A stretch of DNA of 64,000 bases, from positions 267,956 to 331,955 of the forward strand of contig NZ_JACWMY010000007.1 of NCBI RefSeq assembly GCF_014773265.1. Direction: 5' to 3'. The DNA comes from Mucilaginibacter pankratovii (GTDB lineage: Bacteria; Bacteroidota; Bacteroidia; Sphingobacteriales; Sphingobacteriaceae). Each line of letters opens with the position of its first letter. Position 1 is the first letter of the stretch. Positions 1-7,846 of this stretch are shown here, piece by piece. A program made the position numbers and the translations under genes. Under the pieces are notes generated by a model that was not told the DNA's origin, did not search any database, and saw nothing but the letters and a program-made list of their open reading frames with translations.

Positions 1-1212
1 CATGTGATCGTACGGGCCACCTAAATATCCCTTTTCGGCGTCGTAAGTGATCTGTTCGGGCGGTAGCATCATTTTACGGCCGCTGTTTGTTTGGCCCATA
101 GCCTTCATTTTTTCGATGTAGAAGGGGTCGTTATTATCAATGGTTTTGTTGCGTTTTAGGGTGACGCTATCCCAGGTAATATCCATAGAGCCTTCGCTGC
201 CTACCAGTTTAAGATAGGTTGTACCACTGGTGCCATCCACAAAGTTGCAGCGTAGCGACAGGTTGAACGCCGGGTGTGTAGCTGCCTTGGCATAATCAAA
301 GGTGCCTAATAAAACATCGGGCACTTCGCGGCCATCGTTCCAGTAGCGCAAACCACCCGATGCATATATTTTATTCGGCCCCATCGAGCTGGTGATAAAA
401 TGCAGGCTGCTAAACAGGTGAACAAACAAGTCGCCCGCCATGCCGGTGCCGTAATCCGTATAGTTTCTCCAGCGGAAAAATCTTTTGGAATCGAACGGGC
501 GTTTTGGCGCGTTGCTGATATAAGTTTCCCAATCTACTGTTTGAGTTGAAGCATCCTCGGGGATGGGGTATTGCCAAACCTCCACTGCGCCGCGGCGTGC
601 CCAAAAACCTTCGGCATAATTCAGTTCGCCAATAGCGCCGCTTTTTAAAAGTTCCTTTGCTTTCTCGTTACCAAGCGAAGAAACGCCCTGGCTGCCCACC
701 TGGAACACCTTGCCGGTTTCCTGCTGCGCTTTGATCACCGCCGGGCCTTCCATCACGGAGTGTACCATCGGCTTTTCGCAATAAACATGCTTACCGGCAT
801 GCATGGCGTCCACAGAGATCTGCTGGTGCCAATGATCGGGCGTGGCAATGATAACCGCGTCAACATCCTTGCGGTTCAATATCTCTTTGTAAACTTTAGT
901 GGTGAAAATGTCGGCACCCCAGCGGGTTTTGGCCTCTTTCAGGCGGCCATCGTACAGGTCACACACGGCAACCAGTTTTACACCCGGTATTTGCAGGGCG
1001 GTTTGGGTATCAGAGGTACCCATGCCACCGGCGCCTATCAGGGCAATGTTCACCTGGTCGTTAGCGCCAATGCTGTTGTATTGCTGTTTAAGGTAATGAA
1101 AGCTGCCAATATTATCGGCTGCCATTAAATTACTGCCAACGGTAGCCGCAGCTGCGGTAGTGGCCAGTTTTTTAAGAAATCCTCTGCGCGATGCTTCGTT
1201 ATTTTCCTTCAT
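1..1212 (-). CDS. Gfo/Idh/MocA family oxidoreductase, C-terminus cut by window edge
   Basis: Reading the minus strand from the ATG at 1212 gives 404 open codons running off the window at base 1, so the C-terminus is missing. The N-terminus carries a twin-arginine motif (SRRGFLKK, residues 8-15) followed by an Ala-rich stretch, so export by Tat is likely. A Rossmann-type NAD(P) loop follows (ALIGAGGMG), and the EKP signature of the family is present (CEKPM). Such Tat-exported members in Bacteroidota act as periplasmic dehydrogenases on sugars or glycosides; the substrate cannot be told. It is transcribed divergently from the SatD-like gene, and the intergenic operator array could affect both. 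A -7-like box with one mismatch (TACCTTTC) lies on the minus strand near 1258-1265. Confidence 0.9.
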   Translation of the reverse strand, partial: MKENNEASRRGFLKKLATTAAAATVGSNLMAADNIGSFHYLKQQYNSIGANDQVNIALIGAGGMGTSDTQTALQIPGVKLVAVCDLYDGRLKEAKTRWGADIFTTKVYKEILNRKDVDAVIIATPDHWHQQISVDAMHAGKHVYCEKPMVHSVMEGPAVIKAQQETGKVFQVGSQGVSSLGNEKAKELLKSGAIGELNYAEGFWARRGAVEVWQYPIPEDASTQTVDWETYISNAPKRPFDSKRFFRWRNYTDYGTGMAGDLFVHLFSSLHFITSSMGPNKIYASGGLRYWNDGREVPDVLLGTFDYAKAATHPAFNLSLRCNFVDGTSGTTYLKLVGSEGSMDITWDSVTLKRNKTIDNNDPFYIEKMKAMGQTNSGRKMMLPPEQITYDAEKGYLGGPYDHM

Positions 1213-1326
1213 TTTTTGAAACGATAAGTATGGTTTTGTGGTTTGAGATACGGAATGTGAAAGGTATAAAATTTATTTAATTAGTTCATAGCCGTTGCTA
1301 GGGGAGTTATTTTAATGATTGTTAAT

Positions 1327-1431
1327 TTAGCCTTTTTTGGCTAATATTAGCAAAATTAGCCTTTTGGGGCTAATAAGTTAATAATTAGCCTTTTTTGGCT
1401 AATTTGTTTGATGTTAGCCTATTTATGCTAA
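1327..1431. promoter_or_regulatory. Four-copy operator array, TTAGCC-N6-GGCTAA, 29-bp period
   Basis: Four 18-bp inverted repeats sit at 1327-1344, 1356-1373, 1385-1402 and 1414-1431, each starting exactly 29 bp after the previous one, with 11-bp spacers of unrelated sequence. Copies 1 and 3 are identical (T6 centre), copy 2 has TTTTGG in the centre, and copy 4 is TTAGCC-TATTTA-TGCTAA with one mismatched arm base. The array ends 32 bp before the ATG of the SatD-like gene. Binding by the product of that gene, which has a C-terminal helix-turn-helix, is inference. Confidence 0.8.
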
Positions 1432-1437
1432 TATTTG
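1407..1437 (+). promoter_or_regulatory. Candidate promoter of the SatD-like gene, overlapping operator copy 4
   Basis: TTTG at 1407-1410, 19 bp, then AATATTTG at 1430-1437, which is one mismatch from the Bacteroidota -7 box TAnnTTTG. Operator copy 4 (1414-1431) fills the spacer, the usual arrangement for repression by occlusion. Transcription would start about 20 nt before the ATG at 1464. Confidence 0.5.
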
Positions 1438-1463
1438 CTTTGCCAAGTGCTTATGACGTTATT

Positions 1464-2078
1464 ATGAGAGCAATACTTACAGCCGATATTGTTAATTCAT
1501 CATTTTTAACAACGGCATTCGATAAGCTAATAGATGATTTGAAACAGTTTTTCGATGACGAAAAAACCGACTTTTACAATGGAGATAGCTTCCGGGTGCT
1601 TATTATCAAGCCGGAAACAGCATTATTGAAATGTATAAAAAGCAGGCTTCTGGCTATAACATATGCAGAAAAGCATACCATAGATATACGGGTAAGCATA
1701 AATATAGGGCATTTGAGATCTGACGATATCGATCTGCGATCGAGCATGGATGAGCTTTTGGTGGCTTCGGGGCGAAGCTTTGCCAAATTGCAGGGTACAC
1801 CACGGCGACTATATATCAATAGCGGCAATGCAGAAAAAGACTTTACTTACGAAATAATAGCCGAATATACAGATAGCCTGGTGGCGCAGATAACCGCAAA
1901 ACAGGCAAAAGTTATCTATCAATTGCTTTCGGGTAAATCGCAGGTAGAAACCGCAGCTTTTTTAGGCTTATCAACCGCCACGGTAAGTAAGCAGGTAAAG
2001 GCGGGCCGTTACGAAGAGATCAGGAGCGTGCTTAATAAATTCGAAACATTAACAAACCAACTGCAAAATGGAAATTAG
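1464..2078 (+). CDS. SatD-like protein with C-terminal helix-turn-helix
   Basis: A protein of 204 residues. The ATG at 1464 is chosen because the reading frame upstream, which could start at a TTG (1395), runs through the operator array and the promoter. The N-terminus MRAILTADIVNSS resembles the SatD family (named from the streptococcal sat locus), whose biochemical role is not established. The last ~55 residues (ITAKQAKVIYQLL, then QVETAAFLGLSTATVSKQ) form a convincing helix-turn-helix of the sigma-region-4/LuxR type, so DNA binding is likely. It overlaps the start of the DUF3307 gene by 11 bp, so the two are translationally coupled. Autoregulation through the array just upstream is inference. 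Confidence 0.75.
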   Translation: MRAILTADIVNSSFLTTAFDKLIDDLKQFFDDEKTDFYNGDSFRVLIIKPETALLKCIKSRLLAITYAEKHTIDIRVSINIGHLRSDDIDLRSSMDELLVASGRSFAKLQGTPRRLYINSGNAEKDFTYEIIAEYTDSLVAQITAKQAKVIYQLLSGKSQVETAAFLGLSTATVSKQVKAGRYEEIRSVLNKFETLTNQLQNGN

Positions 2079-2763
2079 TATCATATGGCTCGTTAAGTTG
2101 TTGCTGGCGCATTTGGTAAGCGATTTTTGGTGGCAACCATCAAAATGGGTGGAGGACAGGCAACAACGGAAAATAAGATCTAAGTACCTTTATCTGCATA
2201 TCCTGGTTACCGGCGCAACGGCTATTTTATTTGTTGGGTTTAATTATTGGAAGGTAGTTTTGTTTATCACCGTCCTGCACGGCGTAATAGATCTTGCTAA
2301 ATCGTACACCAGGGCGAATTTCACCTATTTTATAATAGACCAATTACTGCATTTATTGGTGATCCTAATAAGCTGGATGATGGTTTTTGACCAGCATAAA
2401 CTTGATATGCAAACCTTAACCGGCTTTTACGAAAACAGCAAGTTTTGGGTAGTTGCTACCGTTGCATTTTTCTTAACTCTTCCTACATCTATCATCATAG
2501 CTTACGCCACCAAACATTGGGCTGTGCAGCCCGGATTGAAAAATGCCGGGAAATATATCGGGATAATTGAGCGGCTCATCATCTGCGTATTGGTGTACCA
2601 GGGACAGTACGAGGCAATAGGCTTACTAATTACCGGGAAAAGCATTTTAAGGTATAACAGCGCTAACGAAGAAGCCAAAACCGAATACCTGCTGATAGGT
2701 ACCCTCTTAAGTATTTTTATAGCATTTGCAGCAGGTTTTGCATTAAAGCTCGTTTTGAAGTAG
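2068..2763 (+). CDS. DUF3307 family integral membrane protein
   Basis: A protein of 231 residues beginning MEISIIWLVKLLLAHLVSDFWWQP, the DUF3307 signature, followed by about six hydrophobic segments; it should lie in the inner membrane. The function of the family is unknown. Its start lies inside the last codons of the SatD-like gene (11-bp overlap), so the membrane protein and the DNA-binding protein are made together. The pairing suggests that the regulator controls, or is controlled by, the membrane protein, but nothing in the sequence shows a ligand. No separate promoter is visible. Confidence 0.8.
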   Translation: MEISIIWLVKLLLAHLVSDFWWQPSKWVEDRQQRKIRSKYLYLHILVTGATAILFVGFNYWKVVLFITVLHGVIDLAKSYTRANFTYFIIDQLLHLLVILISWMMVFDQHKLDMQTLTGFYENSKFWVVATVAFFLTLPTSIIIAYATKHWAVQPGLKNAGKYIGIIERLIICVLVYQGQYEAIGLLITGKSILRYNSANEEAKTEYLLIGTLLSIFIAFAAGFALKLVLK

Positions 2764-2767
2764 CTCT

Positions 2768-2851
2768 TAGTTCATGGTAATGTAAGTTTATGGTACGATT
2801 GATATGCGGCGATCACTTATACCATCAACCAGGAGCTCCTCCCATGAACTA
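2768..2851. repeat. Intergenic inverted repeat TAGTTCATGG/CCATGAACTA
   Basis: Perfect 10-bp arms at 2768-2777 and 2842-2851 with a 64-bp spacer that contains the palindrome AGGAGCTCCT at 2831-2840. Further ATGAAC copies follow at 2857-2870. It fills the gap between the DUF3307 gene and the ubiE promoter; its role is unknown. Confidence 0.6.
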
Positions 2852-2879
2852 TCATCTATGAACCATGAACCCAAACACC

Positions 2880-2887
2880 TATCTTTG
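2880..2887 (+). promoter_or_regulatory. -7 box of ubiE (TATCTTTG)
   Basis: Exact match to TAnnTTTG, ending 14 nt before the ubiE ATG at 2902, so the mRNA leader would be only about 8 nt. No good -33 TTTG was found. Confidence 0.5.
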
Positions 2888-2901
2888 CCCGCACAACGTA
2901 T

Positions 2902-3633
2902 ATGAGCAAAATTGTAACACCGTACCAGGATCAACAGGGCACCAAAAAAGAACAGGTGGCCGATATGTTCAACAATATCTCCAAAACCTACGATTTTTTA
3001 AATCACTTTATGTCGCTGGGGATAGATATCATCTGGCGCAAAAAAGCCATCAACGAACTCCAGGTCGATAAGCCCCAGCTGATATTGGATGTGGCCACCG
3101 GCACCGGCGATTTCGCTTTCGAGGCGCTATCTATTTTAAAACCGAAAAAAATTATCGGGGTTGATATTTCGCAGGGGATGCTGGATATCGCGAAGCAAAA
3201 AATAGCTAAACGGGGCCTTTCTGATAAATTCGAGGTAAAGCTGGGCGACTCGGAAAAACTACCGTTCGGGGCAAATGAGTTTGATGCTGTTACCGTGGCT
3301 TACGGCGTACGTAATTTTGAAAACCTTGCCGATGGATTGGCCGATATATTCCGGGTATTAAAACCGGGTGGCAAAGCGGTGGTATTAGAGTTTTCTAAAC
3401 CCAAAGCATTCCCCATAAAACAACTATACGCGTTTTACTTTAACTACGTTACGCCTGGTATTGGTAAGCTGTTCAGTAAAGATGCCCGCGCTTATACCTA
3501 CCTGCCCGAGTCGGTTGCCGCCTTCCCGGATGGCGAAGCATTTACCGGTATGATGGCAAAGGCTGGTTTTAAAAATACCAAAAGCCGGCCTTTGGCGTTT
3601 GGTATCTGTTCAATTTATACCGGCATTAAATGA
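2902..3633 (+). CDS. ubiE: Demethylmenaquinone methyltransferase UbiE/MenG
   Basis: A protein of 243 residues. It transfers a methyl group from S-adenosylmethionine to demethylmenaquinone, the last step of menaquinone synthesis, and acts in the cytoplasm at the membrane surface. The UbiE signatures are visible: VADMFNNISKTYDFLNH with WRKKAI near the N-terminus, the SAM-binding loop LDVATGTGDFAF, VTVAYGVRNFEN and RVLKPGGKAVVLEFSKP. The length is normal. It overlaps porT by four bases (ATGA). A menaquinone product suits the complex I genes at 19-30 kb and a respiratory chain without ubiquinone. Confidence 0.95.
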   Translation: MSKIVTPYQDQQGTKKEQVADMFNNISKTYDFLNHFMSLGIDIIWRKKAINELQVDKPQLILDVATGTGDFAFEALSILKPKKIIGVDISQGMLDIAKQKIAKRGLSDKFEVKLGDSEKLPFGANEFDAVTVAYGVRNFENLADGLADIFRVLKPGGKAVVLEFSKPKAFPIKQLYAFYFNYVTPGIGKLFSKDARAYTYLPESVAAFPDGEAFTGMMAKAGFKNTKSRPLAFGICSIYTGIK

Positions 3634-4367
3634 TAAAACGTTACCTGGCCATCTTACTGGTACTATTGTGCTGCAGCACTTTACTGCGCGCACAGCAGTT
3701 TTCGCCAGCATGGGGTGGGGGTGCTGACCAAACCGACCTCAGCTTCGGTTTTAGTTTTTCGTACGTATCCAGCGATTTTAAAATAGTAAAACAACCCAAC
3801 TGGCGCGCGCCTTATTTTGATGCTGACTCCCGCACTTACGTAACCGATTCACTTAACAGTATCGGTTCAAAAAATACGCCTGGTTTTGCTGTGGGTTTCA
3901 TAACCCGCTACCGCTTAACCGACCACCTTGAGGTACGCACTACGCCCTCGTTGGTGTTTTCTGATAAAAAACTGCGCTATACCTACGCCAACACTGCCGA
4001 ACCTATTGATAAACAGGTGCAAACAACGACGGTAGATTTCCCTTTGTCGCTTAAGTTAAAAAGCGACAGGGTCGGTAATTTGCGTGCCTACTTGCTTGGC
4101 GGCGTTAAATTTTCTACTGCCATAGGCGGAAAAAAAGATGGAGACAACACCGCCCCTTTAGAGCGACTACTTAAGAATAGCAAAAGCTATTCCTCCTATG
4201 AAGCCGGTTTCGGTTTCGATATCTACTTCGAGTATTTCAAGCTCTCGCCCGAAATAAAGGTGACCAACACTTTCGGCAACCTGCTCATCCAAGAGAATCA
4301 CCCCTTCTCTGCACCCATCAGTAAGTTATCGCTGCATACCATTATGTTTAGTCTGTATTTCGAATAG
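3630..4367 (+). CDS. porT: Type IX secretion protein PorT (outer-membrane barrel)
   Basis: A protein of 245 residues with a signal peptide (cleavage after LLRAQ, near residue 21) followed by an eight-stranded-barrel type sequence of alternating hydrophobic residues, ending in the aromatic stretch MFSLYFE expected for outer-membrane insertion. The pattern PGFAVGFITRYRLTDHLEVRTTPSLVF and the segment on FPLSLKLKSDR...NLRAYLLGGVKF match PorT/SprT, a component needed for type IX secretion in Bacteroidota. Location directly after ubiE (ATGA overlap) is the order known in other Bacteroidota and supports the call. The other secretion genes are not in the window. Confidence 0.85.
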   Translation: MIKRYLAILLVLLCCSTLLRAQQFSPAWGGGADQTDLSFGFSFSYVSSDFKIVKQPNWRAPYFDADSRTYVTDSLNSIGSKNTPGFAVGFITRYRLTDHLEVRTTPSLVFSDKKLRYTYANTAEPIDKQVQTTTVDFPLSLKLKSDRVGNLRAYLLGGVKFSTAIGGKKDGDNTAPLERLLKNSKSYSSYEAGFGFDIYFEYFKLSPEIKVTNTFGNLLIQENHPFSAPISKLSLHTIMFSLYFE

Positions 4368-4520
4368 AATCGTCTGAACCGGTATTTTTAATTTGATGAT
4401 TTGTTTTTTAAATGTGTTCAAGAGGGCTTCGCCGGGTAAGCAGATTTATGCGATGTTTTGAATTTTGATTTGCGGCTTGATTATTAGTTAATTATCCTGC
4501 TGGCAAACCCAAAACATTAC

Positions 4521-4547
4521 AACCTTTCAACATTAAAACCTTTCAAC
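4521..4547. repeat. Direct repeat AACCTTTCAAC, two copies 16 bp apart
   Basis: Copies at 4521-4531 and 4537-4547, in the 235-bp gap before the SDR gene. Similar pyrimidine-rich words recur in other gaps of this window (5450-5480, 45013-45048, 45594-45630). No function is evident. Confidence 0.45.
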
Positions 4548-4602
4548 CTCAATATTATCCCAACATAAAAACATAATTTCGCTGCCGATAGTTACACTAC
4601 CT

Positions 4603-5361
4603 ATGGCTAAGATCGCATTAATAACAGGTGCTACCGCGGGGATAGGCGAGGCCTGTGCCCACACATTTGCCCGCGAGGGTTACAATTTGATACTTACCGG
4701 CCGCCGGATGCAGCGTTTAGAACGACTCGCTGAGGTGCTGAATGATAAATACAACATAGAGGTTGCCATCTCCTGTTTCGATGTACGCAGTAAGGCGCAG
4801 GTAATTGAAAACTTGCAGGGCCTGCCCGAAGAGTGGAAACACGTGGATGTATTAGTAAATAACGCCGGGCTAAGCCAAGGGTTGGATCCTATTGATAAAG
4901 GCAGCTACGATGATTGGGAAACCATGATTGATACCAATATTAAAGGCCTGCTTTACGTAAGCCGCGTGGTAAGCAACTGGATGATCGATAACGGTTTCGG
5001 GCATATTATCAACCTGGGGTCGATAGCCGGGAAAGAGGTTTACCCTAACGGGAACGTATATTGTGCTACCAAACACGCTGTGGATGCATTAAATAAAGGT
5101 ATGCGGCTTGATCTGCTCAGCCACGGCATAAAAGTTACCGCTGTACATCCCGGCGCGGTAGAAACTGAATTTAGCGAGGTGCGCTTTAAAGGCGATAAAG
5201 AACGAGCTAAAAAAGTGTACGATGGCTTTGAGCCGCTGGTAGCCCAGGATGTTGCCGAAACCATTTGGTTTGTAGCATCGCGCCCGGCACATGTAAACAT
5301 CAACGACATAGTAATTATGCCAACCGCACAGGCAGCAGCAACAAATATATTCAGAAAGTAG
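4603..5361 (+). CDS. Short-chain dehydrogenase/reductase, YdfG-like
   Basis: A classical SDR of 252 residues: NADP-binding TGATAGIGEA at residues 8-17, NNAG at about 87-90, catalytic Ser in LGSIAG, and the YCATK form of the Tyr-xxx-Lys pair. The GRR after the second strand (LTGRRMQRLERL) suggests NADP preference. The closest recognisable group is the serine/3-hydroxy acid dehydrogenase YdfG group, which oxidises small 3-hydroxy acids; the true substrate is unknown. It stands alone between two gaps of more than 100 bp, so it is probably monocistronic. Confidence 0.9.
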   Translation: MAKIALITGATAGIGEACAHTFAREGYNLILTGRRMQRLERLAEVLNDKYNIEVAISCFDVRSKAQVIENLQGLPEEWKHVDVLVNNAGLSQGLDPIDKGSYDDWETMIDTNIKGLLYVSRVVSNWMIDNGFGHIINLGSIAGKEVYPNGNVYCATKHAVDALNKGMRLDLLSHGIKVTAVHPGAVETEFSEVRFKGDKERAKKVYDGFEPLVAQDVAETIWFVASRPAHVNINDIVIMPTAQAAATNIFRK

Positions 5362-5483
5362 GGTAGATGTGCAGATTTCAGATTTCAAATGTGCAGATGA
5401 AAAAAAATAATTCCGAAATCGAACATCCGAAATCCGAAATAAAAATCCACTCATTCACAAAATCACTCATTCACAATTAACAT
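5362..5483. other. Repeat-rich gap before yqeY
   Basis: Contains two GTGCAGAT words around TTTCAGATTTCA at 5365-5400, three CCGAAAT words at 5412-5440, and a doubled CACTCATTCACAA at about 5448-5477. The first element is shared with the gap after murI (19168-19200). No gene or clear promoter is seen. Confidence 0.4.
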
Positions 5484-5933
5484 ATGTCACTCATTACACA
5501 AATAGACCAGGATATCAAACAAGCGATGCTATCCAAACAACCCGACCGTTTGCGCGGGCTGCGTGCCATAAAATCGGCTTTGCTGCTGGCTAAAACAGAA
5601 AAAGGCGCCGCCGAGGAATTAACTAAGGAAGCAGAGATTAAAGTGCTTCAAAAGCTTATTAAGCAGCGTAAAGAATCGGCAGACATCTATAAAGCGCAAA
5701 ACCGGGAAGATCTATACGAGGTGGAAATGGCCGAGATGTATGTTATTGAACCCTATTTGCCACAGCAAATGACCCGTTTTGAAATTGAAGGTTACATACA
5801 GGAGGTAATTGGCCGCCTGGGCGTAACATCGGTAAAAGACATGGGCAGGGTAATGGGCGTTGCCAATAAAGAACTTGCCGGCCAGGCCGATGGCAAAACA
5901 GTATCAGAAGTGGTTAAACAACTGTTAGGATAA
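5484..5933 (+). CDS. GatB/YqeY domain protein
   Basis: A protein of 149 residues of the YqeY family, all helical, with the typical MSLITQIDQDIKQAMLSK start and the C-terminal MGRVMGVANKELAGQADGKTVSEVVK segment shared with the tail domain of GatB. The tail domain in GatB binds tRNA; the free-standing YqeY has no settled function, though a role near tRNA amidation is often assumed. It lies alone between gaps of more than 100 bp. Confidence 0.9.
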   Translation: MSLITQIDQDIKQAMLSKQPDRLRGLRAIKSALLLAKTEKGAAEELTKEAEIKVLQKLIKQRKESADIYKAQNREDLYEVEMAEMYVIEPYLPQQMTRFEIEGYIQEVIGRLGVTSVKDMGRVMGVANKELAGQADGKTVSEVVKQLLG

Positions 5934-6057
5934 TTTAATTGTTAAAATTGTTGTAGGTATACCCTAATAAACTAAATTTACCGTAGTAACTACAACTTTT
6001 CAGACTAAAACGTAAAACGGTCTGCACCAGTTTAAAGCTGCATTTGAACAAGGAACT

Positions 6058-6819
6058 ATGAATTTTGTACTGAAAGAAGAGAAGGGTTTTACATACGTAG
6101 AAGAAGGCCAGGGCGAACCACTACTGCTTTTGCACGGCCTGATGGGCGCGCTGAGCAACTGGGAGAAAGTGATAGAGGAATTTAGTCCGCATTACCGGGT
6201 TATCATCCCTATTTTGCCTATTTACGATATGCCCATATTAACCACCGGCGTACGCGCGCTTTCTAAATTTGTACATAAATTCATCAAGTTTAAAAAACTG
6301 ACGAAGATTACCATGCTGGGTAATTCGCTTGGTGGGCATGTTGGGTTAATATATGTATTGTCACATCCGGGGTATGTAAAAGCGTTGGTATTAACCGGTA
6401 GCTCTGGCTTGTACGAGAATGCTTTTGGTGGTTCGTTCCCGCGCCGCGAGAATTACGAGTTTGTGAAAGGAAAAGTAGAATATACCTTTTACGACCCTGC
6501 CGTGGCATCAAAGGAAATGGTTGACGAGGTGTACGCCAATATTAACGACCGCGCCAAGGTGATACGCATATTGGCCATGGCAAAATCAGCTATTCGTCAC
6601 AATATGAAGGGCGACCTGCGCAAGATAACGATGCCCGTTGCGTTAATATGGGGCAGGGACGATAAAATTACCCCGCCGGAGGTAGCTGTTGAATTTAATC
6701 AGTTGTTGCCAAATTCGTACCTGTACTGGATAGATAAATGCGGGCACGCCCCAATGATGGAGCACCCGGAGGAGTTTAACAAGTACCTAAATGTGTTTTT
6801 AGATAAATTAAAACAATAA
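6058..6819 (+). CDS. Alpha/beta hydrolase
   Basis: A protein of 253 residues with the complete alpha/beta-hydrolase set: oxyanion loop LLLHGLMGALSNW near residues 23-35, nucleophile elbow GNSLGGH, acid in WGRDDKITP, and the His in KCGHAPMMEHPEEF. There is no signal peptide, so it is cytoplasmic. The substrate is unknown; sequence of this kind includes esterases and C-C hydrolases. It is followed after 4 bp by the CBS-domain gene, so the two form an operon. Confidence 0.9.
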   Translation: MNFVLKEEKGFTYVEEGQGEPLLLLHGLMGALSNWEKVIEEFSPHYRVIIPILPIYDMPILTTGVRALSKFVHKFIKFKKLTKITMLGNSLGGHVGLIYVLSHPGYVKALVLTGSSGLYENAFGGSFPRRENYEFVKGKVEYTFYDPAVASKEMVDEVYANINDRAKVIRILAMAKSAIRHNMKGDLRKITMPVALIWGRDDKITPPEVAVEFNQLLPNSYLYWIDKCGHAPMMEHPEEFNKYLNVFLDKLKQ

Positions 6820-6823
6820 AAAT

Positions 6824-7486
6824 ATGCTTGCAGTTGAGCTGATCTCGGATGCCGTCCCCCCGGTGCACACTTCTGATTCGATACAGAAAGTGTTCGATCG
6901 TATGGCGGAGTTCCGGGTACGCCACCTGCCTATAGTGAACGAAGAACAATTTTTGGGCCTGCTGTGCGAAGATGACCTAATAGAAGAACCCGACTATAAC
7001 ACCCAGATAGGGGCGCTCGCGCTGTCGCTTGTGAACCCTTATGTGTTGGAGGAGCAGCATATTTATGATGTGATCCGCCTGTTTTACGAGCAAAATCTAA
7101 GTGTGGTGCCCGTGCTCGATATCAAAAAGGATTACCAGGGGCTTATCTCTATTAATACCATGAACGAGTACTTTGCCAAGCTTACTTCGGTAAGCGAACC
7201 GGGAGGCATCATCGTATTGGAGATCAGCAATAAGAATAATTCGCTGGCCCATATGTCGCAGATTGTAGAGTCGGACAATGCGCAGATTTTAAGTTCTTAC
7301 ACCCGTACCTTCCCCGAAAGCACCCGTATGGAGGTAACGCTGAAGGTGAATAAGCAGGATATTTCCAACATTATAGCCACCTTTCTGCGGTACGAATACG
7401 ATGTAAAAGCTACCTTCAACTTCACCGATCATAACGACAATGCTAAAGACAGGTTCGATTCGTTTATGAATTATTTGAATTTGTAG
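6824..7486 (+). CDS. CBS-domain pair protein
   Basis: A protein of 220 residues. The first ~130 residues hold two CBS motifs (PPVHTSDSIQKVFDRMAEF with RHLPIV, then the second ending in VVPVLD...YQGLISINTM), which together form a nucleotide-binding Bateman module. The last ~80 residues (from GGIIVLEISNKNN) look like an ACT-like fold. Such proteins sense adenine nucleotides or similar ligands; the target is not shown. Only 4 bp separate it from the hydrolase gene, which may be the partner under its control (inference). Confidence 0.85.
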   Translation: MLAVELISDAVPPVHTSDSIQKVFDRMAEFRVRHLPIVNEEQFLGLLCEDDLIEEPDYNTQIGALALSLVNPYVLEEQHIYDVIRLFYEQNLSVVPVLDIKKDYQGLISINTMNEYFAKLTSVSEPGGIIVLEISNKNNSLAHMSQIVESDNAQILSSYTRTFPESTRMEVTLKVNKQDISNIIATFLRYEYDVKATFNFTDHNDNAKDRFDSFMNYLNL

Positions 7487-7846
7487 TAGCCACGCTGGTA
7501 AAGGCAACTAATTGACTCATAAGGTTATGCAGGTGTCTAGTTTTTAAAAGATAGACACCCTGAACGCACCTGGACACCATTGGACACACACTTGAACACC
7601 CCGCGAAGGGGCATTTGCGCCAAGTTTGATTTTGCACTAAAAAAAAAGCTTTTTTTTGCGCTTTTCACGCTTTTTTAAGATAAACCTGCTGCTTTTTACA
7701 AAATGCATCATTATGCATCTCAGGGATCTATTCGTACTTTACCAATAAGTGTCTGTTGAAAACCCCTTGTCTAAAAAACTCAAACTTTTCTCCGCTACCC
7801 AACCTATTTTTATAGCTTTGCAGCCCCTACTACGCTAACCACGCCC
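7487..7846. other. Gap with hairpin, GGACAC words and an A/T palindrome
   Basis: No gene is seen in these 360 bp. A hairpin with perfect 8-bp arms GGTGTCTA/TAGACACC lies at 7532-7539 and 7552-7559 with a T5A4 loop. Further GGACAC words follow at 7572-7590. A run of nine A, GC and eight T lies at 7639-7657. The -7 box of the next gene is at 7813-7820. Confidence 0.5.
7813..7820 (+). promoter_or_regulatory. -7 box of the DUF885 gene (TAGCTTTG)
   Basis: Exact TAnnTTTG, 26 nt before the ATG at 7847. A clear -33 box at the normal distance was not found. Confidence 0.5.

Noticed and set aside
760..1128. Plus-strand open frame within the first gene
   Set aside because: It is the shadow of the Gfo/Idh/MocA gene, which has signal, Rossmann loop and EKP motif on the minus strand.
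1327..1431. CRISPR-like array (29-bp period)
   Set aside because: The repeated part is only an 18-bp palindrome, the spacers are 11 bp, and there are no cas genes; an operator array fits better.
1395..1463. TTG-initiated N-terminal extension of the SatD-like protein
   Set aside because: It would translate operator copies 3-4 and the probable promoter; the ATG at 1464 matches the family start.
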